NCBI RefSeq assembly: GCF_002029255.1
Contig: NZ_MZGT01000027.1
Span: 1-64,000, forward strand
Direction: 5' to 3'
Length of the DNA stretch: 64,000 bases
From: Clostridium chromiireducens
Lineage (GTDB): Bacteria; Bacillota; Clostridia; Clostridiales; Clostridiaceae
Shown here: positions 48,824 through 57,058 of the stretch, one piece after another
Position numbering within the stretch: the stretch's first letter is position 1
How the letters are laid out: every line of letters starts with the position of its first letter
Program-made: the position numbers and the translations under genes
The notes under the pieces: generated by a model
Databases searched by the model: none
What the model was told of the DNA's origin: nothing
Seen by the model: the letters and a program-made list of their open reading frames with translations, nothing else

Positions 48824-49253
48824 GATTTTCTCCCCTTAATTTTCTTTTCATAATAATCTTTTAAAACAAAAAACCAATCTAAACTAATTGATTTATCAAT
48901 TAATTTAAATTGGTCGGTTGCACCACAAACTCAAAATTCTCCAGGCGCCCAAATAAAGAGAATTTTTCACAGTCCCCAATATCTTTTAACTTTAATACTT
49001 AACGATTGAGTTATATGTATTTTTATACATATAATTCCATTATCCGAAACATATCACTAATTTTATCATCAATGTCCAAAGATTTCAATACAAAATTAAT
49101 ATAAAATAATCCAATTTTTTGCATACTTATTAATTTAATAATTTAATAAAAAACGAATAATTTCTTTACTTTTTCCAGAGCGTTATTTAGAAAATATAGA
49201 ATTCAATTAATAGAAAGAAATGTCACTAAAATTTATGTATTTTCCTAGACATA
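48824..49253. other. intergenic region upstream of spo0E-like gene
   Basis: AT-rich. Contains a hairpin at about 48931-48972 (AAAATTCTC / GAGAATTTTT with an inner GGCGCC) whose role is unclear. No open frame with a ribosome site. Confidence 0.4.
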
Positions 49254-49287
49254 TAAAAAGGCTCGTTACTTAACAGTAACGAGTCCT
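49254..49287 (-). terminator. terminator after galU
   Basis: Minus-strand hairpin GGACTCGTTACT / AGTAACGAGCC followed by TTTTTATA. Confidence 0.9.
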
Positions 49288-49339
49288 TTATGCTAAAAAA
49301 GCCAGCACTAGACATTTAATTTATTTACTTAATTTAAAC

Positions 49340-50215
49340 TTATTCTAAATTAAGGCCTTTTAAGTATTTTATAAAATCATCTTTAATTTCAGGTTTTCTT
49401 AATGCATATTCAACTGTTGCTTCTAAAAATCCAAGCTTATCTCCAACATCATATCTTTTTCCTTCAAAGTTATAAGCATACATAGCTTCACTTTTAGCAA
49501 GCTCTTTCAATGCATCTGTAAGTTGAATTTCATTTCCTTTGCCAGGCTTTGTATTTTCTAGAATTTCAAATATAGCAGAAGTAATTATATATCTGCCAAG
49601 TATTGCCGTATTTGACGGTGCATCTTCTATACTTGGTTTTTCTACTAATCCTTTAACTTTACATACTCTATCTTCAATTATTATTCCATTAACTATACCA
49701 TACTTGCATACATCTTCAGGCTTAACACTTTGCACACCTAAAATGCTTGTTTTATATTCACCATAGCAATCAATAAGCTGCTTTAGGCAAGGTTTTTCTT
49801 CATTATATACTATATCATCACCAAGAAGAATTGCAAAAGGCTCATTACCTACAAAACTCTTAGCACATAAGATGGCATGTCCTAGTCCTCTAGGTTCCTT
49901 TTGCCTTATGTAATGAATATCAACCATATCTGAAATATTTTTAACCAAATCTAATAATTCATCCTTATGATTTTTTTCAAGCTCTACTTCAAGTTCAATA
50001 GATTTATCAAAGTGATCCTCAATGCATTTCTTATTTCTGCCAGTAATAATGAGTATCTCTTCAATACCAGAAGCAATAGCTTCTTCTATAATATATTGAA
50101 TTGTTGGCTTATCAACTATAGGAAGCATTTCCTTTGGTTGAGCCTTGGTTGCAGGCAAGAATCTTGTTCCTAGCCCTGCTGCTGGAATTATTGCTTTTCT
50201 TATTTTCTTCGACAT
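49340..50215 (-). CDS. galU: UTP-glucose-1-phosphate uridylyltransferase
   Basis: Makes UDP-glucose for exopolysaccharide, glycolipid and teichoic acid synthesis; 291 residues. N-terminal KAIIPAAGLGTRFLPATKAQPKEM is the nucleotide-binding loop; IAIL-type core reads FAILLGDDIV; VEKP and GKGNEIQLTDAL are substrate motifs. ATG at 50215 follows GGAGGAAGTA; a slightly longer frame starts inside that site. Downstream of the riboswitch-controlled small gene, with only a weak hairpin between, so partial co-transcription is possible. Confidence 0.96.
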   Translation of the reverse strand: MSKKIRKAIIPAAGLGTRFLPATKAQPKEMLPIVDKPTIQYIIEEAIASGIEEILIITGRNKKCIEDHFDKSIELEVELEKNHKDELLDLVKNISDMVDIHYIRQKEPRGLGHAILCAKSFVGNEPFAILLGDDIVYNEEKPCLKQLIDCYGEYKTSILGVQSVKPEDVCKYGIVNGIIIEDRVCKVKGLVEKPSIEDAPSNTAILGRYIITSAIFEILENTKPGKGNEIQLTDALKELAKSEAMYAYNFEGKRYDVGDKLGFLEATVEYALRKPEIKDDFIKYLKGLNLE

Positions 50216-50318
50216 TACTTCCTCCATGAATTATTAATAAATTTTTTATAAATTAATATAATACTTTTAAATACTTATGACTCGTCTTCCTTATAAGTAC
50301 GCTTAATCTTGATTAACG

Positions 50319-50353
50319 AAATACTGCACGAAATTCATCTTTCGTGCAGTATT
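50319..50353 (-). terminator. strong hairpin between the 43-aa gene and galU
   Basis: AAATACTGCACGAAA pairs with TTTCGTGCAGTATTT around a 5-base loop. No long T run on either side, so it may be a weak terminator or an RNA-stabilising end. Confidence 0.6.
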
Positions 50354-50388
50354 TATGACTTGTTAATTTATAGCAAGTTAGAAAACCA

Positions 50389-50520
50389 TTACAAATGAAA
50401 TATACGGGAATTTGATAGTATAATCTGTGCATTTCTATCTGATCTTTTAGAAATTTTGCATAAAGCTAATACAAATAGTACTGTTATAGCCACTATTGAA
50501 ATACATAAAACTTTAATCAT
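50389..50520 (-). CDS. 43-residue membrane peptide under c-di-GMP riboswitch control
   Basis: Short frame, start ATG at 50520, 7 bases after AAAGGTGGGG. Residues 4-22 (VLCISIVAITVLFVLALCK) form one membrane helix; the tail is basic then polar (KISKRSDRNAQIILSNS). No family recognised. It is the first gene after a clear cyclic-di-GMP-I aptamer, about 75 bases downstream of it. The length, strong ribosome site and placement argue for a real gene. Confidence 0.75.
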   Translation of the reverse strand: MIKVLCISIVAITVLFVLALCKISKRSDRNAQIILSNSRIFHL

Positions 50521-50593
50521 TATTTTTCCCCACCTTTCATTGTGAAAAAGGAAAATAAGGACAATTAGATCTCAACAGAGTCTAAAGACTATA

Positions 50594-50700
50594 AATAGTC
50601 ATCCTCGTGGTAACCGGCTACCTTCCATGAATAGAACAATTATGGTTCAGGTCCTTGGCTTTGCGTCTCATAGTTTCCTATGATTTGCCTTTTTCACTAT
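50594..50700 (-). promoter_or_regulatory. cyclic di-GMP-I (GEMM-I) riboswitch
   Basis: On the minus strand the aptamer reads GGCAAATC, a hairpin with GGAAAC loop, GACGCAAAGCC, ACCTGAACC, a second helix, and GGTAGCCGGTTACC. These match the conserved core of the Vc2-type GEMM-I aptamer, including the tetraloop side and the c-di-GMP pocket. P1 can be closed by ATAGT/ACTAT. Ten bases at its 5' edge (GTGAAAAAGG) are complementary to CCTTTTTCAC (50542-50551) just before the ribosome site of the next gene, a possible expression platform. No classical terminator with T run was found between aptamer and gene. Confidence 0.94.
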
Positions 50701-51110
50701 AATTAATGATATCATATTTTCCATAATTAGGCAACAACATTTTTAAACCCTTGAGGATTATTAATGTGTATATCCTTTATTTTTTTATCACATAGCAATA
50801 TTGAATTTATAAACGAAATAAGAATATCTTCATTCTTCTCAATTCTAAAAGCTTCTTAAAATACAAATTCAGATTATTGTAAAAATAATTTGAATATTTG
50901 GTTATTTAATGGTAATATGAATTTATATGTAATTTATTACATAATATATTATAAATTGTATTAATTTATAATAAAATTACATTTACTATATTCTGTTGAT
51001 TCTATTAAATTATTGTGGAAGGATATCATAGTTTTGCGCATCATTTCTTTTTCTTTTAAACTATACTCTATTTTACTTTATCTTCGTATATTACTCACTG
51101 GGGGGATTAG
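50701..51110. other. divergent control region between riboswitch and kinase gene
   Basis: AT-rich. Contains the perfect palindrome ATGTAATTTATTACAT (50927-50942). Promoters for both directions should lie here. The start of the plus-strand kinase gene follows CTGGGGGGATTAG. No open frame. Confidence 0.4.
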
Positions 51111-52490
51111 ATGGATTCAGAAACAATATCTATTGAAGAAATTTTTCAAATACTTAAAAAGAAATGGAAATTAGTAATTATTTTGCCACTTATAACAACA
51201 GCGATATCTATCTTATATAGTTTTTATATAGTTAAACCTCAATATGAAGCTTCTACTAAAGTCTTTGTAGGCAAGGAAACTGGAATCGAAGAGAAATATA
51301 ATAATAATGATGTAGAAATGTATCAAAAATTATTAAAAACCTATTCGGAATTAATAAAAACTAACACTTTAGTTTCAAGAGCACTAAATAGATACGACCT
51401 AGACTCACAATCATCAGCTGTACTTAGTTCTCTTACAACAGTTCCAATGGCAAATACTCAAATACTAGAAATAAAATATAAAAATCTAAATAAGTCCTTA
51501 GCGAAAGATACAGTTTCTGCGATAACTAATGAATTCATTAAAGAAACACAGGAACTCATCCCTAATGGCATAGTAAAAGTGATAGAAGATGTTGTAATCT
51601 CAGAAACTTTAACTAGTTCAAAGAAAAAAATGTATGTTGCCATTGGATTTATGCTCGGCCTTATGATAAGCATTGGAATTATTTTTTTAATAGAACTTCT
51701 TGATTATACATTTAAAAACAAAGAGAAATTAGAAAGAATTGTCCAGCTGCCGACTTTTGGCCTAATCCCCGATGACACTAAGATACGAAAAACGAAAAAT
51801 CATATAACGCTTATAGTAGAGCAAAAGCCAAAATCTATTGTGGCAGAAGCTTATAGGACGCTAATAACTAATATCCTATATTCCGAATCAGAAAAAAATA
51901 TTAAAACCATATTAATTACAAGTTCCAAATTGCAAGAAGGAAAATCAACAGTAGCCGGAAACTTAGCTTTATCTTTTGCAGAAAACGATAACAAGGTAAT
52001 AATAGTAGACTGTGATCTTAGAAAACCTTCTCTGCATCAAAAATTTAATATACCTAATACCTCTGGTTTATCTGATGTTATACTCAAAAAAGAATCTTTA
52101 GATAAGGTAATTCAAAAGCATAACGAAAACCTTTACTTAATGTCTTCTGGAAAATTTACCGGAAAACCAGCAAGTATGTTAGCATCTCAAGAAATGGATA
52201 ATATACTAACTGAATTAAAGAAAAACTTCGATATAATCCTGCTAGACAGCCCACCTGTCCAAGCAGTTACTGATGCCCAAATTTTATCAACAAAAGTAGA
52301 CTGCACTTTAGTTGTAATACGCTCCGGCGTAACAAATGCTAAATCAGTATTAGAAACCAAGAGCCTATTAACAAAAATCAACGGCTTAGTAATTGGAACT
52401 GTGCTGCATAGAACTGAGTATAATAAGGATACATATTATTATAGCAGTCATAGTTCCAGCAGTAATACTATCAAAAGTCTGCTAGGTTAA
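51111..52490 (+). CDS. Wzz-type activator fused to BY-kinase
   Basis: Polysaccharide co-polymerase/tyrosine kinase of 459 residues. Residues 1-205 are a Wzz domain between two helices (about 20-40 and 172-192). Residues 220-459 are the kinase: Walker A TSSKLQEGKSTVAGN, A' VIIVDCDLRKPS, Walker B IILLDSPPVQAVTDAQ. C-terminal YYYSSHSSSS offers autophosphorylation tyrosines. A single-chain arrangement like that of proteobacterial Wzc. Controls chain length of an exopolysaccharide, probably built from the dTDP-rhamnose and UDP-glucose made by neighbours. Confidence 0.93.
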   Translation: MDSETISIEEIFQILKKKWKLVIILPLITTAISILYSFYIVKPQYEASTKVFVGKETGIEEKYNNNDVEMYQKLLKTYSELIKTNTLVSRALNRYDLDSQSSAVLSSLTTVPMANTQILEIKYKNLNKSLAKDTVSAITNEFIKETQELIPNGIVKVIEDVVISETLTSSKKKMYVAIGFMLGLMISIGIIFLIELLDYTFKNKEKLERIVQLPTFGLIPDDTKIRKTKNHITLIVEQKPKSIVAEAYRTLITNILYSESEKNIKTILITSSKLQEGKSTVAGNLALSFAENDNKVIIVDCDLRKPSLHQKFNIPNTSGLSDVILKKESLDKVIQKHNENLYLMSSGKFTGKPASMLASQEMDNILTELKKNFDIILLDSPPVQAVTDAQILSTKVDCTLVVIRSGVTNAKSVLETKSLLTKINGLVIGTVLHRTEYNKDTYYYSSHSSSSNTIKSLLG

Positions 52491-52509
52491 ATGGAATTGG
52501 ATATATGAT

Positions 52510-52537
52510 AGAAAATCAGTCGCGATCTTGCGACTGA
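52510..52537 (-). terminator. terminator after Uma2 gene
   Basis: Minus strand CAGTCGC-AAGATC-GCGACTG followed by ATTTTC, directly after the stop. Its left half (AAGTCAGTCGCAAGATC) is shared with the junction repeat at 58893-59033. Confidence 0.6.
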
Positions 52538-52540
52538 CTT

Positions 52541-53116
52541 CTATTCTTCCTCTATTAGTTCGACTTCTGATAAATCTATTTCTAAATTTTCAAATCTTAT
52601 GGCTTTAAATTTCTCATTTAATGTACAACTATGCTTTAATTCATATTTATTATTTATCAATGAATATATCCATATTTTTTTACTCATTGGCGATACAATC
52701 CAATATTCAGGCACTCCATATTCCTCATATAGATCTTTTTTAGGAATAAGATCATCATCCGGATTCGATGGACTTAAAACTTCTATAACTAATTGTGGAA
52801 TTCCTATATAACCCCTATAAAAAATTTGATTTTTATCACAATAAACTGCAATATCTGGAGCCACCTCAGCTTTTTTTGATTTTATCAAATTATCAACGCT
52901 ATTTTTATCAGATTTAATAATAGTCGGATCTTCTTTAGTTAAAAATAAAGCTGCTTCAATTGAAACATTACATGATTTTTTGAAATAACTTTTTAATTGT
53001 AAATATAATTCTCCTTGTAACTCTATATGATTATATCTAGGCCTTGGCGACATATATTTTATATTGTTAATCCACTCTTCTTTTAACAATGATTTTTCTA
53101 ATTTATTGGATTCCAT
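52541..53116 (-). CDS. Uma2-family (DUF820) putative endonuclease
   Basis: 191 residues. Restriction-endonuclease-like fold with the Uma2 pattern: RPRYNHIELQGEL, PDIAVYC and PQLVIEVLSPSNPDDDLIPKKDLYEEYGVPEYWIV (read as motifs; D, E and K catalytic positions). Function of the family is not established. ATG at 53116 lies after CGAGGAGATGATAGT. Divergent from the two other Uma2 genes at 57345 and 60013. Confidence 0.88.
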   Translation of the reverse strand: MESNKLEKSLLKEEWINNIKYMSPRPRYNHIELQGELYLQLKSYFKKSCNVSIEAALFLTKEDPTIIKSDKNSVDNLIKSKKAEVAPDIAVYCDKNQIFYRGYIGIPQLVIEVLSPSNPDDDLIPKKDLYEEYGVPEYWIVSPMSKKIWIYSLINNKYELKHSCTLNEKFKAIRFENLEIDLSEVELIEEE

Positions 53117-53171
53117 ACTATCATCTCCTCGTATATACAATAATCATATCATAAAATCATTTAATAATTTA

Positions 53172-53293
53172 ATTATAACCTACATTTAATCTTCTTAAAA
53201 CAAAAAACAGATAAGATTTCATTGATTTAATCAATCTTACCTGTTATCTTCAAAAAACATTGTACTTGTAAATTTTGAGAACTCAGGAGCTTG
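53172..53293 (-). repeat. junction repeat between lysozyme and Uma2 genes
   Basis: Minus strand: the lysozyme stop codon is the TAG of TAGCAAGCTC; then ATTTACAAGTACAA, hairpin AACAGGTAAGATTGATT / AATCTTATCTGTT with T run, and promoter-like TTTTAA, 17 bases, TATAAT (53172-53177 to 53195-53200) for the Uma2 gene. Confidence 0.75.
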
Positions 53294-54199
53294 CTACTGA
53301 CTTGCTTTTGCAGCTATCCCACTACAATCAAATTTATATCCATAAATAATACAATCATGAATCATTTCACCATTTGAATACAAGCAATAATCCTTTCCTG
53401 CATCCTTTATCCATCCCGTTTCCATAGCTCCATTATTATCTAAATGATACCATTTATGATCTACCTTAATCCATCCTGTCTGCATTATACCCTCTTCATT
53501 AAAATAGTACCATTTCCCGTCTATAAATTCCCATGCGCCCTTAGTGCATGTTCCATCCTTATGTTTATACCTCCATTTATTTTTATCATTTATCCATGTT
53601 TCTAAATAGGAATTGTTTTTAAGCAAAATGCCTTCATTAAATGAATTCACATCTACTTTCCCATCTATTCCTACTATATTTCCGGTTTCAGTAAATTGAT
53701 GTCCTACTTTATTATTAAAGAAATTCGAAGGCAGGTTCCAAGGAACATTATTATAATTTGCTTCCCAGAAAGGATAATCTTTTATGGTATTTTGTATGCT
53801 CTTCATATTACCTATAAATCCTGTGTAAGAATAAATGCCTAGCTGCAAAGGACATAATTTTTTAAAGGCATCTATAAATCTTACTACATAATCACATAAT
53901 CCATAGAATTCTCTCTCGATATCCAATATAGGTATTAGATCCCACTCATACTCTTTAATCTTCCTATAAAAGTTTTCTGCCTGTGCTTCAGGATAGCTTG
54001 ATCCAACCAGGAAATGGTACGCACCAACCTTTAGTCCATTGCTTTTGCAAGAATTATAAAAGCTTTCCATCATGCTATCTTGAAAAGTCTTACCTTCACT
54101 CGCCTTCATATAAACGAACTCTACATTATCCGTTGCAACTTTCTTAAAATCAATCTCTCCATTATTATTTGATATATCTATACCTTTAATATATTCCAT
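53294..54199 (-). CDS. GH25 lysozyme with wall-binding repeats (phage-type endolysin)
   Basis: 301 residues. Glycosyl hydrolase family 25 domain, residues 1-195: GIDISNNNGEIDF, FVYMKASEGKTFQD, GAYHFLV, PILDIE (catalytic Asp/Glu) and HQFTETG. Then three or four wall-binding modules (GWIKVDHKWYHLDNNGAMET). No signal peptide, so release needs a holin or lysis, as for phage lysins. ATG at 54199 follows AGGGAGGATTGGGAA. Confidence 0.92.
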   Translation of the reverse strand: MEYIKGIDISNNNGEIDFKKVATDNVEFVYMKASEGKTFQDSMMESFYNSCKSNGLKVGAYHFLVGSSYPEAQAENFYRKIKEYEWDLIPILDIEREFYGLCDYVVRFIDAFKKLCPLQLGIYSYTGFIGNMKSIQNTIKDYPFWEANYNNVPWNLPSNFFNNKVGHQFTETGNIVGIDGKVDVNSFNEGILLKNNSYLETWINDKNKWRYKHKDGTCTKGAWEFIDGKWYYFNEEGIMQTGWIKVDHKWYHLDNNGAMETGWIKDAGKDYCLYSNGEMIHDCIIYGYKFDCSGIAAKASQ

Positions 54200-54263
54200 T
54201 TCCCAATCCTCCCTATTTAGGCACATTCATCAAAATTTCAAGTCAATATTTACCTCAATTATC

Positions 54264-55298
54264 TTATGTCCATCCTAGAAGCTTCTTCTCTAAGTCATCA
54301 TAATCATATTTTCTTGCCTCAAAGTTAATAAATCTAAGTCTTGGTTTTTCCCTTCTAGCATATGAATTACCAGTACTGCAATTATTAAATTCCATTTCCT
54401 CATAAGTTTTAGGATATCCTTCCCTAAGCCAATTCTTAAGAATGCCATTAATATAATTTATATCAAGCTTATCTCTTTCTATAGCTTCTTCCATAGCCAT
54501 TTTTATATATTCTTCATCATGAGTACCCAAAGCCTTTGTTACCCAGCTTAGATTCATTCCCCTTATGGAGATTTTATTTTCTTCTAAAGTTTTTATAATC
54601 TTGAGGCTATTCATTTTCACTTCATCATCAGACGAAGAGAGAGCTTCTTCCTTTGAAAGCATATCATCTGAGCTTGTATCATTTTCTTTAATGCAGATAA
54701 CATCATTTAGTCTTTCTTCTCTAATCTCTTTATTATCTATATTCTTTTTCTTAGTTCTTTTATCTTCTTCTCTCTTCTCTTTCTGCAGCGTTACATTTGC
54801 GTTACACTTTTTATTTTTATTTGTTTTTTCACTGCTACTGCTTTCATCTACTGCATTATTACAAGCTTCATCACTACTCGTACCTTCCTTCAAGATCTCA
54901 TTTTCTTTTTTCTTTCTTTCTCTAAAATTTTTAACTCTACTTCGACTTCCTTCTCTTACTTTTTTCATTCCCTCAATATTTTGATGTTTCTCCCAATTAC
55001 GTATTTTTATCACATTATTTTCATATATCTCAATAAGTTTAAAAGATTCTAGAATTTCTAGAACCTTTTCTATAATTTCTAATGGTCTATTAAATAATAT
55101 AGACAGCATCTCCTTAGTATATGGCACACCTTTTTTTAAATATATTAACCCATTATCATTAACTTTGCCTGCTTGTAAAAGCAATCTTATCCATACATAA
55201 TTGGCAACGTCTCTATAACGTTCCATAGAATCAATTAATCTCATAGTTTCATCTTCGCACATAGCAGTTTTTAATTTAATCCACTCTATCCCCTTCAT
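54264..55298 (-). CDS. phage replisome organizer / DnaD-like protein
   Basis: 344 residues. N-terminal phage replisome-organizer domain (IEWIKLKTAMCEDETMRLIDSM, ANYVWIRLLLQAGK), a charged low-complexity middle (residues about 125-225, rich in Lys/Glu/Ser), and a C-terminal DnaB_2/DnaD domain (MAMEEAIERDKLDINYINGILKNWLREGYP, read as motifs). Such proteins load helicase on phage origins. No other phage replication gene is nearby, so it looks like a domesticated or remnant gene beside the lysozyme. Confidence 0.88.
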   Translation of the reverse strand: MKGIEWIKLKTAMCEDETMRLIDSMERYRDVANYVWIRLLLQAGKVNDNGLIYLKKGVPYTKEMLSILFNRPLEIIEKVLEILESFKLIEIYENNVIKIRNWEKHQNIEGMKKVREGSRSRVKNFRERKKKENEILKEGTSSDEACNNAVDESSSSEKTNKNKKCNANVTLQKEKREEDKRTKKKNIDNKEIREERLNDVICIKENDTSSDDMLSKEEALSSSDDEVKMNSLKIIKTLEENKISIRGMNLSWVTKALGTHDEEYIKMAMEEAIERDKLDINYINGILKNWLREGYPKTYEEMEFNNCSTGNSYARREKPRLRFINFEARKYDYDDLEKKLLGWT

Positions 55299-55930
55299 AA
55301 ATACATCCCCTCATTTATTTTTAGTTAATTGCACACAAGTCTAGCTATAACATTGATATTATACTGGGAAATTTCTTTTTTGAGGTGATTGTATATTTAT
55401 ACCTAATATAATACAAATTTCATTCCCATAAATGCATTTCAAATCTCTTTCAACCATATTCCCTTCTCCAATGCAAATTAATTTATTACACACTAATTAG
55501 TTATCGTTTACAAATAGATTATGTCTAAAAATATTCACTTATTTTGATGTTAAATAGACATCGTATGCTTCTTAAAAATTTTCAGAAGCAAATTTATAAT
55601 AGTTTTCTTCTAATTTTATCATAATCCTATCCCCCTAAAATTTTAGCAACAACATTTGCGCATCACCATTGATTTAATTATACCTTTACTTCCCCTCATG
55701 TCAACAAATTTTTTGGTAATTTTTTGAAATTAATTTCTTGCATTAAATATTTTATGATGTATACTTTCTTCAAGACATTTTTTAGATTACAGGGGCGAAA
55801 TATGAACACAATATATCCAAAAAAATTGAAAGATATTCAAATTTTCTAAGAAAATTTTTTTCCAGGTGTTTATAAAAATGTTTTTTACTGTATATTCCTT
55901 ATGACAAGTAAATTTTGGGAGGGATCATAT
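55299..55930. other. divergent intergenic region, replisome gene / sigma gene
   Basis: AT-rich. Contains a 16-codon frame with a strong AGGGGGATAGG site on the minus strand (55572-55622) whose end overlaps a GCTTCT/AGAAGC hairpin. Promoters of both neighbouring genes should lie here. Nothing else recognised. Confidence 0.4.
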
Positions 55931-56521
55931 GTGAATTATGATTATATTGAGGAATTAGTTGCTAAAACTAAATATGGTGATTTAATATCAAAAGAGAATT
56001 TAATTAAAGAATTTACTCCATTTATAAATTCTTTGTCTAAAAAGACATTTATTCATGGTTATGAAAAGTCTGATATCCAAAATGAATGTTTCTTAACTCT
56101 GATTAACTGCATATCTCAATATAAACTAGATAGCCATCGTTTTGTCGGCTATGCTACAAATTCTATAAAAAATCGTTTATGTACTTTACTGAATATCGAT
56201 GATAAGCGAAAAGATATCGATGGACTCTTCTCTCTAAGTGATGACATTGAATGTAATGCATCGTTATGTCATGACATGGAAAATGACAGCATTATACTTG
56301 AATATCAACATCTTAAATTATTGTCTGCAATAAAAAATGATTTAAGCGATTCTGAAAAGCATTTAATAAACTTTGTATTTTTTAATAAAAATACTCTTAC
56401 TAATTATGCGCATCATGAAAATATATCTTATGTCACTGCTTCAAAGAGAAAGAAAAAAGTCTTAAAGAAATTAAAAACTTATATTATTGGAGGTAATGAA
56501 TTATGGGGATTAACGATATGA
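55931..56521 (+). CDS. sigma-70-like factor, TcdR/UviA or YvrI type
   Basis: 196 residues. Region 2-like segment YEKSDIQNECFLTLINCISQYKLDSHRFVGYATNSIKNRL (as motifs) and a C-terminal helix-turn-helix TNYAHHENISYVTASKRKKKVLKKL, without region 3, so a short alternative sigma factor. GTG start at 55931 is 7 bases after GGGAGGG; the longer ATG frame has no site. First gene of an operon with YvrJ, DUF1659 and DUF2922 proteins. Clostridial factors of this size often drive toxins, bacteriocins or phage lysis genes; the target here is unknown. Confidence 0.8.
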   Translation: MNYDYIEELVAKTKYGDLISKENLIKEFTPFINSLSKKTFIHGYEKSDIQNECFLTLINCISQYKLDSHRFVGYATNSIKNRLCTLLNIDDKRKDIDGLFSLSDDIECNASLCHDMENDSIILEYQHLKLLSAIKNDLSDSEKHLINFVFFNKNTLTNYAHHENISYVTASKRKKKVLKKLKTYIIGGNELWGLTI

Positions 56522-56688
56522 TGAGTCTAATTACTAATGCAGGATTTCCTATAGCAGTCTGTGCTTATTTACTTTTTCGTCTAGAAAAACAACTCTCTAG
56601 CCTTTCATCTTCCATACAAAAATTAAATACCATAATTTCTACAAAATTAGGTGTAGTTATCGATACTACTTCTGACAGTACCACTTAA
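56503..56688 (+). CDS. YvrJ-family small membrane protein
   Basis: 61 residues. One helix (ITNAGFPIAVCAYLLFRLEK) and a coiled tail (LSSLSSSIQKLNTIIS), the YvrJ pattern; similar in form to small holin-like proteins such as BhlA/UviB. ATG after GGAGGTAATGAATT, which lies inside the sigma gene; overlap 19 bases, so translation is coupled. A lysin gene without signal peptide lies 2.3 kb away. Confidence 0.88.
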   Translation: MGINDMMSLITNAGFPIAVCAYLLFRLEKQLSSLSSSIQKLNTIISTKLGVVIDTTSDSTT

Positions 56689-56783
56689 AATTCATGATAA
56701 TAAAAAAGTTTTAAAATATCCCTTTATATAAATCAATTTTTCTGTATATAAAATATGAGAATAAAATTTAGGAGGTAAGAAAT

Positions 56784-57008
56784 ATGGCTGTAATAAAACA
56801 AATTGCAACTACATCTTTAAGCATCGAGGTTCAAAGTGGAGTAGATCTTGCGGGAGACCCAAAATTTAGTAAGAAGAATTTTTCTAATGTACGAACTGAT
56901 GTGGTGCCTGAAAATGCATATGCAGTGGCTCAGGCTATAAAAAGTGTTTTATCTGCTGCTACTGGATCTATTTTATTAAATGAATCATCAAATCTTGATC
57001 AAATGTAA
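56784..57008 (+). CDS. DUF1659 protein
   Basis: 74 residues, ITATS-type start AVIKQIATTSLSIEVQSGVD and TDVVPENAYAVAQAIKSVL. Function unknown. In Firmicutes usually adjacent to DUF2922 and YvrJ genes, as here. Strong TTTAGGAGGTAAGAAAT site. Confidence 0.9.
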   Translation: MAVIKQIATTSLSIEVQSGVDLAGDPKFSKKNFSNVRTDVVPENAYAVAQAIKSVLSAATGSILLNESSNLDQM

Positions 57009-57058
57009 GATATTCTAAAAACAAATAATAAAAATTTAATTTTAGGAGGTTTTAAATT

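Noticed and set aside
48931..48972. Riboswitch before the spo0E-like gene
   Set aside because: A hairpin is visible, but no conserved aptamer core was recognised and its distance from the start is large.
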